A stretch of DNA of 64,000 nucleotides from Podocnemis expansa (lineage: Eukaryota; Chordata; Testudines; Podocnemididae), in assembly GCA_007922195.1 (NCBI GenBank), contig ML682067.1, forward strand, positions 6,406,466 to 6,470,465, written 5' to 3'. Both the position numbers and the translations under genes were made by a program. The notes beneath the pieces are model-generated. The model saw nothing but the letters and a program-made list of their open reading frames with translations. It made no database searches and was not told where the DNA came from. Within the stretch, counting starts at the first letter, position 1. Each line of letters starts with the position of its first letter. Shown here one piece after another: positions 49,976 to 60,618 of the stretch.

Positions 49976-50083
49976 TTTCACCCACAAAAGTTCATGAAAT
50001 CAATAAATTAGTTAGCCTTTAGAAGTGCCAGAGGACTCCTTGTTTGTTGGGCTGACCTAGACTAACACAGCTATCCCACTGGA
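49976..50083 (-). repeat. repeat X fragment, reverse orientation
   Basis: Reads cacccacaaaagttcatg, 'ttagttagcctttagaagtg', ccagaggactccttg and gactaacacagctatccc, the full 5' end of repeat X in reverse. The TCA microsatellite lies just upstream. Confidence 0.75.
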
Positions 50084-51666
50084 CATAGTCTGCTACTTCC
50101 CATAGTCATGAAATATAATCTAAATTAGCACAATCCTTTTACATTATTTTAAAAGCGTTGTTGAAATGGTTCCCACACGACTATCAAAATACAAAATTGT
50201 AATATTTAGTAGCTTCTGAGCTGGGTTGTAAAACTTGCTTTCTAAGTCATCATCTATCTTGCACAATACACAACAAATGTAAGAATTTCAGAAATGACAG
50301 AAAGTTGCAATTAAGACATCAATAAGATTTTATAGTTATTAATTATAAAACTCCATTACAAAGGCTAAAAAAAATCTAAAATGTTTTTGTCATTTATTCA
50401 AGGACATAGCATCTCTAGCATATCTACCACAGAAACAGGATAGTGACTAGTACTGAATCACAAACTTAATGACTGCTTAATTTTTTAAGAAATATGACCA
50501 ACACTTCCATTAAGAGCATGCTGCTTTCAGTCTCTACCTAAAGAGTCAAAAGCATCAAAATCAATATTGCAAGGAACTTCCTTTTAAGCCTATAATCAAT
50601 GCTCACCAATGCTGAACAGACATCAATTATTAACAAAGGATGTGGTTTGGGTTGTTTTACTTATGTCTGCTTTTAGAGTACTTGTAAAGGATTGCTACTG
50701 TCAAGTGCACCCCTTAAATAGAGATCACAGCTCTGAAAGCAAGAAAAAGTGTAAAAAATGTTGGCAAGTAACGCTCATTAGCCTCAGATAACTTTATTTG
50801 GGGCCTAAATTTCTCTTTCCAAGGGCTCCCAAAACCTGCCCAATCTGAATTTCACTGTTTGTGTATATGAAAAGCCAGAACTTACTCCCAGATCCAAAAT
50901 GTATCATAAAAGCACAAGATCCTCAGTTGATATAAGTTGACTTAGCTCTACTGACTTCAGTGGAACTATTTAGGATACAGCCCAACACTGTAAAAAGGAT
51001 TAACACAATGTTTTAAACTTGAGCTCATCTACTGATTTACTGATTTTTTTTTTTTCATCTGAAATCCATCCTTATTTTGAGGGCTTAAGTGATGCACAAA
51101 ACTTTAGCTAGCTCTCTGCACAGAAGTGAATTTCATCTGTAATTAGTACTGATAGGTATCAAGGGAAGAAGATAAATTCCATCATTTATATGCATCTGCA
51201 CTGGTTAGTCAATGAAATAGTTACCACTGCTTTTCTTGTCTCTGGAAGCAAAGAAAGGAATGATGGTTCACTGCAGGCGCAGGAGAGAGCAGAGGGAACA
51301 TTTTGAACCTAAATTCCAAAGATGCACTTTTTTGTTTTGTGACAGTTTGCACCTTTTATCAAATCTAAAACCTTCCCCATGGTCACTGACTTAAACAAAG
51401 GGGGGGGTAGCATATAATATTAGATTTTGCTTATTAAAAGAGAATTTGCTGACAGTAGAGGAACAATGTGACTCTCAAATTGTGGGTTCCATTGCAAGCT
51501 CAGAAGGTGAGGGTGCTCTAGTAGGCACAGACTTCAACTTAGTCTCCCTAAACTTGACCCCTTCTGCTCTTATCCCCTCCAATCTCTCCAGGCCTGGTCT
51601 CTTCTCCACCCCTGAAACCACACCCTCAGGCTCTCATTCTAATACACACTCCATGATCAGCAAATA
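50084..51666. other. AT-rich non-coding stretch
   Basis: Nothing recognised. Confidence 0.45.
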
Positions 51667-51669
51667 TTA

Positions 51670-51807
51670 GGGCTGGTCTACACTGGTGGGGGTTGTCAAC
51701 AGGCATTGACCAGAGAGTGCCTCCAATCAACTGAGCAGGTCTATACAGCCATGCTTAATTGATGCAGCTGCATCAATCCCTGACACAGTGACAGTGAAGA
51801 CATACCC
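51670..51807. mobile_element. short Harbinger-like MITE, 138 bp
   Basis: The ends GGGCTGGTCTACACTG and CAGTGAAGACATACCC are inverted. TTA precedes the left end, but tgg follows the right, so the duplication is not confirmed. Confidence 0.6.
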
Positions 51808-51932
51808 TGGGTCTCCTAATTCCCCATCTAAATCTTTCTAATCCAGACTGAGATCCATGTTCCCAGTCTCCTTCTCTAGGTAGTCCCCTCTTCCAGGCTT
51901 CTGTTCTGTCTTTCCCTACCCAGGTTTCTATT

Positions 51933-53246
51933 CATCCAGATTCATCCAAAAGGGGGGCCCCAGGCTCCAGCCCCTGCAATAGTCCAGCAGCTCCCCCATT
52001 CTACTCAGCACCAGCAGGACAGGAGCGCTAAGAGGGCTCCTGCTCTGCCAGTGCTATGGGGAAGGGAAGGGAGGGCAGGGACCTGGAGCCAGAGGTCTGG
52101 CTCTCTGCTGACACCCTGCCCTGGGCTGGCTAGCCCACTCCTGAGGTGGGGCGGGCCAGAGCTTGCTCGCTTTGCCAAGGGGGTGGTGCCGACTGGCACG
52201 GCCATGTCCTCTGCTCCAGCCTGACCCAGCTTTCTAGCATCCGGGGACGCTGGGGATCTGCATCAGGGACTGCCATGCTGGGTGCCAGATGCTCCTCCCA
52301 CACAGACTGGTGTAAGAAAAATTATATGTAATCTCTTCTGTAGGACAGTGAGAAAGGTGCTGAAGTGTAGGCCTCGTTGGAGCTGTGGGTTGCTATGGTA
52401 GTGGGGTCGTTTCTCTGGCAAGTCATGTATCTAAGTTTCTTTAACAAGCGGCCTAGAGTTGATAGTTAAAGTGTGTTATCTCCCCTTTCTCATGCTTTTT
52501 CTCCTGACCATCTGGACAAGGAATGTAAGCTAGACTGTCCGTCTTTGTTCTAACTGAAAAGGGAGTATTACCTCCTGTCTCCTGCTCACCCTTCTTGGCA
52601 CCATAGCCTCACAAGAATGTAAGGTCAGCATCTCTAGGCAGAAATTAATGAGTTTGCAGGTACTGCGGCTGCCCAGGATAATGCAAATGATGTCAACAGT
52701 AAACAGAGGCGGGGATAATTATATGCATTCTTTAATCATTAATATGTATTTAATAATGTTAATGTAACCATATAAGGGTCTCTAAAACATTGTCAATCAT
52801 GTAAGCATTATCATAGCATTATCATACTGTACTGGATAAAAGTGTTGTGATGCTGCCCCTCGGGGCTCTCTCTTGCACTCGAGTTGTTGGGGGGGCCTGC
52901 TCAGAGGGGCTAGCACTTCTTTGCTGCCCTCTGATGCAGTTCCTTTTGTTATTCAGCTGAATAATAAATCCTGAACCACACCTCGTTCTCTGCTAATTTG
53001 AGTCTCAGCTGGGAACGGGCCTTCATCACCGGGGAGGATCGGTGGTCTCTCTTTCCAGGTTGAGAGCCCTGATTAATTTGTCCCCCACACTGGCCAGAGC
53101 AGGGGTGGGGCAGGAGCATCCTCTGGCCCAGCCCCACCCTCTCCGGTGACAGGGGGTTGGGACTGGCCCCTGCAGAGGAGAATGGGACCCCAGGTGGGGG
53201 GTGTGGCATGGTGGGAGGCAGCCTGGGTCCCTTGGGCCAGTTAATC
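51933..53246. repeat. GC-rich transposon-like element split by a solo LTR
   Basis: GC-rich DNA at about 51933-52310 resumes at 53094-53246, on either side of the LTR below. The outer ends CAGATTCATCC…GGGGCCCCAGG and (reversed) CAGGGCTAGATTAAC…GGGACCCAGG are roughly inverted, which suggests an old hAT-type element. No target duplication is visible. Confidence 0.5.
52311..53089 (+). mobile_element. solo LTR of a retrovirus-like element
   Basis: Begins TGTAAGAAAA and ends TCCCCCACA (TGT…ACA). Matching 4-bp duplications CTGG lie at 52307-52310 and 53090-53093. A TATA-like gataaaag (52835-52842) precedes an AATAAA signal (52963-52968) by about 120 bp, a sensible U3-R spacing. The 4-bp duplication is typical of gamma-/epsilon-type (ERV1) elements. 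At 779 bp it has no flanking internal genes. Confidence 0.85.
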
Positions 53247-53400
53247 TAGCCCTGTTGACTCCCAGTACTAAATCTCCCTCCTCAAGCTCTTTGTCCAGTC
53301 TCAGTATTCCCCTGCCCAGACTCTTGATTCCCAGTTTGCTGTCCTGACCTCTCCTGCAGTTCTGGATATTGTCTTTTCTATATTTGAAATCAGCTATTCA

Positions 53401-53515
53401 GTTTAATAAAAAAACAACAAGCAGTTGTGTGGCACTTTAAGACTAACAGATTTATTTTTTGCATGAGCTTTCGTGGGAGAAGATCCCACTTCCTCAGATG
53501 CTTCGAAGAATCCAG
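53401..53515 (+). repeat. repeat X fragment
   Basis: Reads gcagttgtgtggcac, 'tttaagactaacagattt', gcatgagctttcgtgggag and atcccacttcctcagatgc. The first 30 bp are missing. Confidence 0.78.
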
Positions 53516-53525
53516 GCAACTAGCA

Positions 53526-56500
53526 CAATTCAGCATGATCATGTTATTAAAAGTAGCCATTAAGATGCGTAATATGGATATTTTAATAGTTATAAACAGC
53601 TGGGGTGCAGAACAATGCTTTCCAAGCTGACTTTTTCTCAATTGAGCTTTCTACTATCTTTTCTGATAGACAGAATTATACCATATCTCAATATGCTGCT
53701 CTCAAGAGGAATGTCAATGATATTTTAACTCTAAAGATGAAATGAATGTAATGTTAACTTCACTGTAAGAAAAGAATCTTACTTTCCTGAAAAACACTTG
53801 GCCTATTGTATTTGCATTTCATTCTTTGAATGTGTGAACTCACTTTTTATTGCTTCCATTTAACAGTAACCAGCATTCCTCTTCCACAAGAGAGCGAAAA
53901 GGAGTTGCTGTACTTTGCTTCGTGAAGCAGTGAGATATCCCCAGACTCTTGAGACTACTGTGCGAAATCATAATTGTTTCGATAGATAGATATATAGATA
54001 TGGTCAAAATGGTGTGAATGACAGAAAGAGAAAAGAGGTGGGCTTCATAAAAACAGACAACCTATCCAGTAGCAAGAGGGAAAAAAATTAAATCATTCAT
54101 TAATAATTCTTAATTTTATAGCAAAAAGGAATATGCCAAGAGATGACCCCATAGCCACTCTTTAAAATACAGAGGAAATAAAAGACAGGGACTTAAAAAA
54201 CACAGAACACATAGAAAAAGGAATATCTGTCAGCTTTAAGGACCTATGTAAAGGTCAACTGGACAAACAACAGTAAAAAAAGGACAATGGTCTAACAATA
54301 TTAAAAAAAATAAGTTCACAAATTGAAAAACAAGCATGCAGAAAAATGAAAAAGTGATTGTAATTACAAGTATTAATTACAGGATGAAATAAAGAAAAGA
54401 AGATTGAGGCTGTATATCAGGACAAATCCCTGATTGATATAATAATCTGTAAGCTAGTCTCCCAAAAAAAATGATGGAAGTCTCATTATGTTGACTATAC
54501 AACAAGATCTAAGTATTTACTAATAGAAAATACATTGTAGAGGACAAGCTTGCATTAATAGGAGTGGAATGAAGAACCTAATAGATCTGTTTTTAATCCA
54601 GCTCTTATGATTCAATTGGAAATGTATTATAACAATATGACCTGGACCATGTGAACACTAATTCTCACACTTAGCTTAACTTGCCTGAATATCAACTGAT
54701 GTCAATGGCACTCCATGGTGTGTAAATTAAACACATGCACAATGATGTGCCGTGACAATTTTAGTAAGGCATGACATACCTCACTTACATGTTTTAAACA
54801 ATCCAAAATGGCATCCTCCACACAATATGGTCTCGCATATATGACACATGCAAGATCATGCTGTGCAGATGATGCCATTTTATTCTACAGAATGACGTTC
54901 TCCATGAAGGCTAGACAAAAGCTTCTTACGGACAGAATCCAGCCTGCAGGTCACTGGTTAGATGATGTGCAGCTGATCATCTTATCATATGTTGGCTATT
55001 TATGCAAGCATTCATGCTTTGCATACACAAACAACATTCTGCTGCATATGTATGAGTGGTGGCAGCATTGGTATCTGTTATTTATATAGTGGCTTTCTAT
55101 AGGTAACTGCTGGCTCAGGAAGCTCCTCTTTCCCAATATGGTGACTCTCAAATGTCAGTAACAGTTTGTTGTGTACAGTAGGCTTCAGGTCAGAAGACCT
55201 TATAAACTCATAGTACATGTACTGGCACCTTTGATAAAGGACCACTTAACTCATGTGAAATAACTGAAGGAATGTTCCTGGTGATATTGTTTAACATGAG
55301 ACAGAAATTATCATAATCAGGCTAAAATGATATTTGTACTTGCTACTTTTACCTAAAAGGAAGCTAGACTGTTTCTATGAAGATTAGGACAGTTACTTGC
55401 TATATTTTGGATTTATGTAACCTTATAAAAGTAGAGAGGGAAAAGTCTCTCCTAGGGCCCAAATGATATATTACAATGTCTTTTCAAACTTATCTAAAAA
55501 GAAAAATCAAATGTCCATTGAATTTGAAACAAAAATAGATATAAATCCCTCTTTTAGCCTCAGTTCATTCAGTTAATCTATCTAGTCTACTTAAAGAAAA
55601 GCAATCCTGAAAATATTTGGGCTGGATTCAGTAGCTAATGGGGTCTCTGGTGACTCACCAGGACTGCCAGGCTTGTCAAGTCTCACGAATCTCCTCCAGT
55701 CAGAAAACAATCTAAATGAAAATGTATTGACTCAGAATGCTCTATTTTTAAAGAGGAAATGTCTATTCCATATTTCAAACAAATGTCCAAACAACCAAAA
55801 ATAGATACTGAGAATTTACCAAGTAATCCAGTGGGGCACCTGAAGGAGCAAAAAGAATTTTCTCTACTTAGATGAGTTTCTGATTTAGAGACCATGGAAA
55901 AATACATTCAAACTTATTTTGACTTGAGTTTTTCCTAGATTTCAATTTAATACCAAATTACAACATAGCCACTGTTACAGAATTATGGAATAAGGTCAAG
56001 AAAATGGCCTGCTTAACACATTTACTTATTAAATAAGATTATATTATTACTATGGTGTGGCGTGTGGAGTATTGATGATGACAATATCTCACCCATCCAT
56101 AAATATCTGGAACTAATTCATTGCTTGCAGTTCTACAGGATACACATTTCTTTTTCCCGAATATAAATGCTATGAATGCACGATTCTAACAATACAAAAC
56201 AAAAACAATTCCTTCCATCCACTTTTCTTATAATGAATATTTATCATACAGTTGTATCCCTTCTGCCATGTGCCAATGGCAGCCATTATGGTCAGGTCTA
56301 ATCCATCCCAGCATCCTTCTCTACAGCAAGAGAAAGTAGCAGAAATAAAGAGCTGTACTTATACTTCTGGTTTCAGGAAATTAAAGTAGAACCAACCTAA
56401 TCAGCTTTGCAGGGAGGTCTTGCCTGCTCACAAGCACTCATCAGGCCTTGGGAATATGGAACAAAAAATTTCTTTTACTTGAGGGAAAAGAGAGAAACTG

Positions 56501-56643
56501 AACTAAAGAATCACGCTGACCCCTTTTTACATATACTTATGGTAAAATGAGCAAACCACAATCAGTGTTTCAGCAGTATGGGCAACACCACAGCTCCAGA
56601 GTATTAACTGCCTGTGTTTCTGTGTTCCAGAGCTCAGTGGCTA
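53526..56643. other. AT-rich non-coding stretch
   Basis: About 3 kb without a recognised gene. A GATA-type patch lies at 53983-54001. The segment at about 54740-54960 begins 'gatgtgccgtgacaatttta' and has transposon-like wording, but its ends are not definable. Confidence 0.4.
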
Positions 56644-58190
56644 GGCTTTCTTTACACTACAGAGTTAAGTCTATTTAAGTTGTGTTAACAGTTGTAAACT
56701 GGTGTAATTATATCACTTGTGTATGTTTATACAATACCCCTTGTGTCAGTTGGTGGTCTTGCATTGACACAGAGAACAGTTCACTGTGCAGAGATAGCAC
56801 ATTGTTCAACTTGCCACCTTCTGCCACTAGCAGTTCTGGGAATGATCATGGTGCATTATGAGGGTGGGCTCACTATTCCATGATGCAGTTTTCTTCTGTT
56901 CCACCAGGCTTCCAACTATGTTTTGTGCTGTTTTTTCAATATCCCGCATTAACTGTGAACCCAAAATCTCTGCCTGAAAGCCTGGATCCTGCACTCCTCT
57001 CTAGGCTTGTGATGAGTATTATGAATGCAATATGGCTGATCCTGCAGTAATCATACATGGAAAGAAACAATTCAAGATTAATGGTGGCATTCAGAGACTG
57101 GCAGTACATAGCGAACCATCAATACTGGGTTTGGGAAACAAATACTGAGTGGTGAAACTGCATCATTATGCAGGGTTGGAATGGTGAACCATGACTGCAG
57201 AACTTTTGGATATGCAAAGTTACCTTTCTTGAACTGTGTGAAGAGTTTGTGCCTGCCCTATGGAGCAAGGAGACCAAAATGACATCTGCCTTCATGGTGG
57301 AAAAGCTAGAAATGATTGCTGTGCAGAAGCTCACAACTCCAGGCTGCTACCAGTCAGTCATAAATCAGTTTGGAATAGGAAGTCCACCCTGTGGTCTGTG
57401 GTGACACATATATGCAGGGCCATTAATTGCTTCCTGTTACAAAGGACTGTAACTCTGGGAAATGCGTGGGAAATAGTTGATGGCTTTGCAGCAATCCTAT
57501 AGCCTAATGCAGAAGGGCGATAGATGAAACTTGTAGCTCAATTTTGGCCTCCCATCATCTTGCAGCAGAGTACTTCAACACGAAGTGTTACTTCTCAAAC
57601 ATATTACAGGTGCTGGTGTATCACCAGTGATATTTCACCTACATCCATGCAGGATGGTCAGGGAAGGTGAATGACACACACATCTTCAAGAATACTGGCC
57701 TGTATAGAAAGCTGCAAGTAAGAATTTTCTTTCCACATCAGAATATTTCAGTAGGATATGTGGAAATGTCCATAGTGATCCTGGGAGACCCAACCTATGC
57801 CTTGGTCCCAATGCCCATAAAGCCTTATTCTGGCGACTTTGATAGCAGCACAGAGCACTTCAATAACAGGCTTGGCAGGTGCAGAAGGATGGTAGAATAT
57901 ATGTTTGACAGATTAAATGGCCACTGGAACTGCCTATTTGGCAGGTTAGGTGTCAATGATGAAAACATTTCTACAGTCTTAGCAGCTTGCCATGTTCTGC
58001 TTAAAAGTTATGAAGCTAGGGGCAGGGTGGAACAGTGAGGTGGATCACCTGGTGGTTGATTTTGAGCACCCAGGCACCAGGATTATTAGACAAGCTCAAC
58101 AGGGGAGCTATTCAAATCAGGGAGGGTTTGAAACAGCATTTTGACAATAAGCCCCAATGTGCCTTTTTATTAATTCAGCCAGCCATTGTT
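56644..58190 (+). mobile_element. decayed autonomous PIF/Harbinger transposon, copy 1
   Basis: The left end GGCTTTCTTTACACTACAG resembles the other Harbinger-type termini. About 500 bp later a transposase pseudogene begins. The right terminal repeat was not found, so the right limit is simply where transposase similarity stops. Such elements normally also encode a Myb/SANT-like DNA-binding partner, which I could not identify downstream. Confidence 0.7.
57204..58145 (+). pseudogene. PIF/Harbinger (DDE_Tnp_4, HARBI1-like) transposase, broken
   Basis: The N-terminal part (TFLELCEEFVPALW) runs into YQSVINQFGIG. Then a 1-base deletion near 57376 shifts the frame to KSTLWSVVTHICRAIN and VDGFAAIL, ending in a stop. 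From 57517 the catalytic part is in another frame: AIDET (first Asp codon at 57523), EYFNTKCYFSNILQ, one stop, GWSGKVNDTHIFKN, ILGDPTYAL (second Asp codon at 57787) and the FNNRL…MVEYMFDRL block (Glu codon at 57895). The frame stops at 58038, and GAIQIREGL near 58105 continues in yet another frame. The family cuts and pastes DNA with a DDE triad. All three acidic positions remain, but frameshifts and stops make this copy inactive. Confidence 0.9.
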
Positions 58191-59787
58191 TACTTGCCAC
58201 ATGGAATGACCACTGTAATGATTGCTGCCTGAGCATTAATTGTAGTCTGCAAACGTGCCAGTTGCCACTGTGTATGAATTTCAGCAGCTACCACCATGGG
58301 TAGGCCACAAATGAAGGTTAATTTTATTTCTAAAACTAAATTCTTACTAAACAGTAATACACAGATTTCCATTTTTAACATGGGACATGACACCAAGGAC
58401 CACTCTCTCAAATGAGGCTTTCACAGCTGTGTGCAAGTACAGAAGATGGCTAGTGTATATATTGAATGACAATTTCTCAAGGGTCCTATGTTCGCAGAAA
58501 TTCTGGTTAGAATTTGAAGTTGTGGAACCCAGGGGAATATTTTCACCCAAATCCTTCATGCATAGGAGCTGAATCTTGCTCAGTATGTTTGCATTGTGAA
58601 GTTAAACATTTGTGTTATATTTTAAAAGAGCTGGTCCACTATAGATATTCCTTGTTGGGAAGATCAGTTTTCAGTAAAATCTGTATTTATTGACTGTGGG
58701 ATTTACCTATTAAAACATCTTTGGAGCATAGAATAAAGCATAATCAAGATAGGGTGAAAGCTAATTTATCCAAGAATTAGCCATCACGGAAGTAGTCTTT
58801 GTAATCTTTTTGTGAATAATGGACCATTGTAGAGGATACAATTAATCCTCCAAATTAACCAAAATAACAGCCAATATCCTGACATGATCACAATCTTGTG
58901 TTTAAAAATGAACCATGTTCAGATATAGTTTACATTGATATAATTTTTGTGAGGGGAGGGAGGTGGATATGTAAATCTATGCATACATAAGTGGCAAGGG
59001 GGAAGTTTTCAAGAGGGCTCATTCCATTGGGGAGTACAATTTGCACCAAAAAGTGTTCACCTGCAAGTTTAGTTGCAGATTTAATTTGGAGCACAGTGGG
59101 CATACTGTGTATTTATTTCAGATTCAGATTGTCTGTACTTGCGCACACACATGAGTAGTGGATCATTTAAAACTACAGCATATTCCCATGCCCAGGAGTC
59201 CACATATGCTATGTTGAACATGAATACAATACCCAAACATATGTATAGCTTTATCCATGTACTCACCATTGTTATGTGATGCTGGTGTTGCCATTTCAGG
59301 TGTGGTATCACAGTGGAAAACTTTAGAAGCCGCTTTACTGTGTTTTGTTGGTATTGTCCATTGCCTTCACACGTTTGCAAATGACAGTTCCTACACGTGC
59401 TGTCTCTGTGATTCTAGAACATCTGGATGCCAACAGGCAGAGGTCAAAGGAATAACTAAGGGTGTAGGGGTCACCTGGATTAGCCAAAGAATGCCATGTA
59501 AATCTCTAATGAATACTTTTGTCACCTTGGTCATCATATAACTGCAAAACATATGTACCGATGCTAAGCCAACCCCAGCGGCTCTCCCGTTCTTCCCTGC
59601 CACCACTGAGCTCTGCATCTCCCCACAAGCAAGAGCTGCCCAGATGTTCTTTCTCACTGGGAGCTGCCCAGATGCTGCTCTTCTCTTCTCCCCAGTTTAA
59701 AGATTAATTAGCTGTTTAAAATGTTTAAACAGCTGATTACCATTTAAAAAAATAGGCTTTTATATCCCTAAAGGAAACCAACCTTAA
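58191..59787. other. non-coding stretch downstream of transposase copy 1
   Basis: It may include the remaining 3' part of the transposon, but I find no terminal repeat and no recognisable Myb/SANT or MADF domain. The frames at 59081-59657 lack motifs. Confidence 0.4.
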
Positions 59788-59870
59788 GAGCATCTGACAA
59801 AGTGGGATTTTCTCTCATGAAAGCTCATACAATAAATAAATTTGTTAGTCTTTAACTGCCACAGACCTTC
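59788..59870 (-). repeat. repeat X fragment, reverse orientation
   Basis: Reads gcatctgacaaagtggg, 'tctctcatgaaagctcatac', aatttgttagtctttaac and tgccacagacc, immediately upstream of transposase copy 2. Confidence 0.75.
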
Positions 59871-59959
59871 ATGGAGTTGAGTGAGGCGCTTCTACCCACC
59901 ATTCATTGGTTATATGCTTGATTCAGAGATATATATAAGTTCAGAACTGGGTAGATATT

Positions 59960-60200
59960 GCCCAGGGAAGCTGTCTACACAAGACATCTATAGATCCATT
60001 GCAAATCACTTTGGGATTGGAAAGTCCACTACTGAAGTCATGACAGATTTATGAGAACATTAATAATGTGTTTTATGTACAGTTAATTTGCCATAATAAG
60101 ATTTGCAGAAATAATAGCTGGATTTCAAAGGATTGGGTTTGAATTAGTGGACGGTACCCATATCCCAATATTTAGCCTACCGCAAGAGGTTACTTTTCAA
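59960..60200 (+). pseudogene. PIF/Harbinger transposase copy 2, central part
   Basis: Translated pieces IYRSIANHFGIGKST and EIIAGFQRIGFELVDGTHIPIF match the helix-turn-helix-to-catalytic region of HARBI1-like transposases. The Asp of DGTHIPI is at codon 60150. Stops and a deletion interrupt it. The pieces differ from copy 1, so this is a second insertion or a different family. The C-terminal part lies at 63262-63484. Confidence 0.82.
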
Positions 60201-60610
60201 TAATCCTGCAAGACATTGCGGATCAAAGGGATGTTCCCAAAGTCTTTGGGTAACTTCAACCCAAAGTCTTTGGTAACTTTACTCTGTGCAAGGTGGTATC
60301 TGGGAATAAACCAACAGAAACTCAGCCATCTGACCAACAGCACTGCAATGCAAGAATTCTCTCACTGAAAGTTATTCTTTACTTAGTCTGAAGCCCTTAT
60401 GTTTCATTCGCAACAGGTTAGTAAAACATCCCCCACCCTTAGTAATTACCAATGTTTCGGATGGCTTTTGGGTATTATGGCAGCAGGCTTCCCAATGGCC
60501 AAGCTTTCAGCTTCTGGTGGGAACCCCAAACTGTGTCCAAGAAGAGATATGCAACCCTCTCCCTGTCTTTTTATCCCTCTTTTATTCTATTTATTCTTCT
60601 ATCCTTTTTA
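60201..60610. other. unassigned DNA between transposase copy 2 and a hAT insertion
   Basis: Probably part of the decayed Harbinger element, but no transposase blocks are readable. A local direct repeat, 'cccaaagtctttggg'-like, occurs twice around 60236-60272. Confidence 0.35.
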
Positions 60611-60618
60611 TCCTACAA

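Noticed and set aside
52835..52968. TATA-like box and AATAAA as evidence of a host gene promoter and 3' end
   Set aside because: Both lie inside a TGT…ACA LTR with 4-bp duplications and are better explained as LTR signals.
54808..55089. 93-codon frame as a possible exon
   Set aside because: No domain recognised, and the surrounding wording is transposon-like, though I could not define ends.
58191..59700. Possible Myb/SANT partner gene of the Harbinger element
   Set aside because: Expected from family knowledge, but none of the frames shows a recognisable SANT or MADF pattern.
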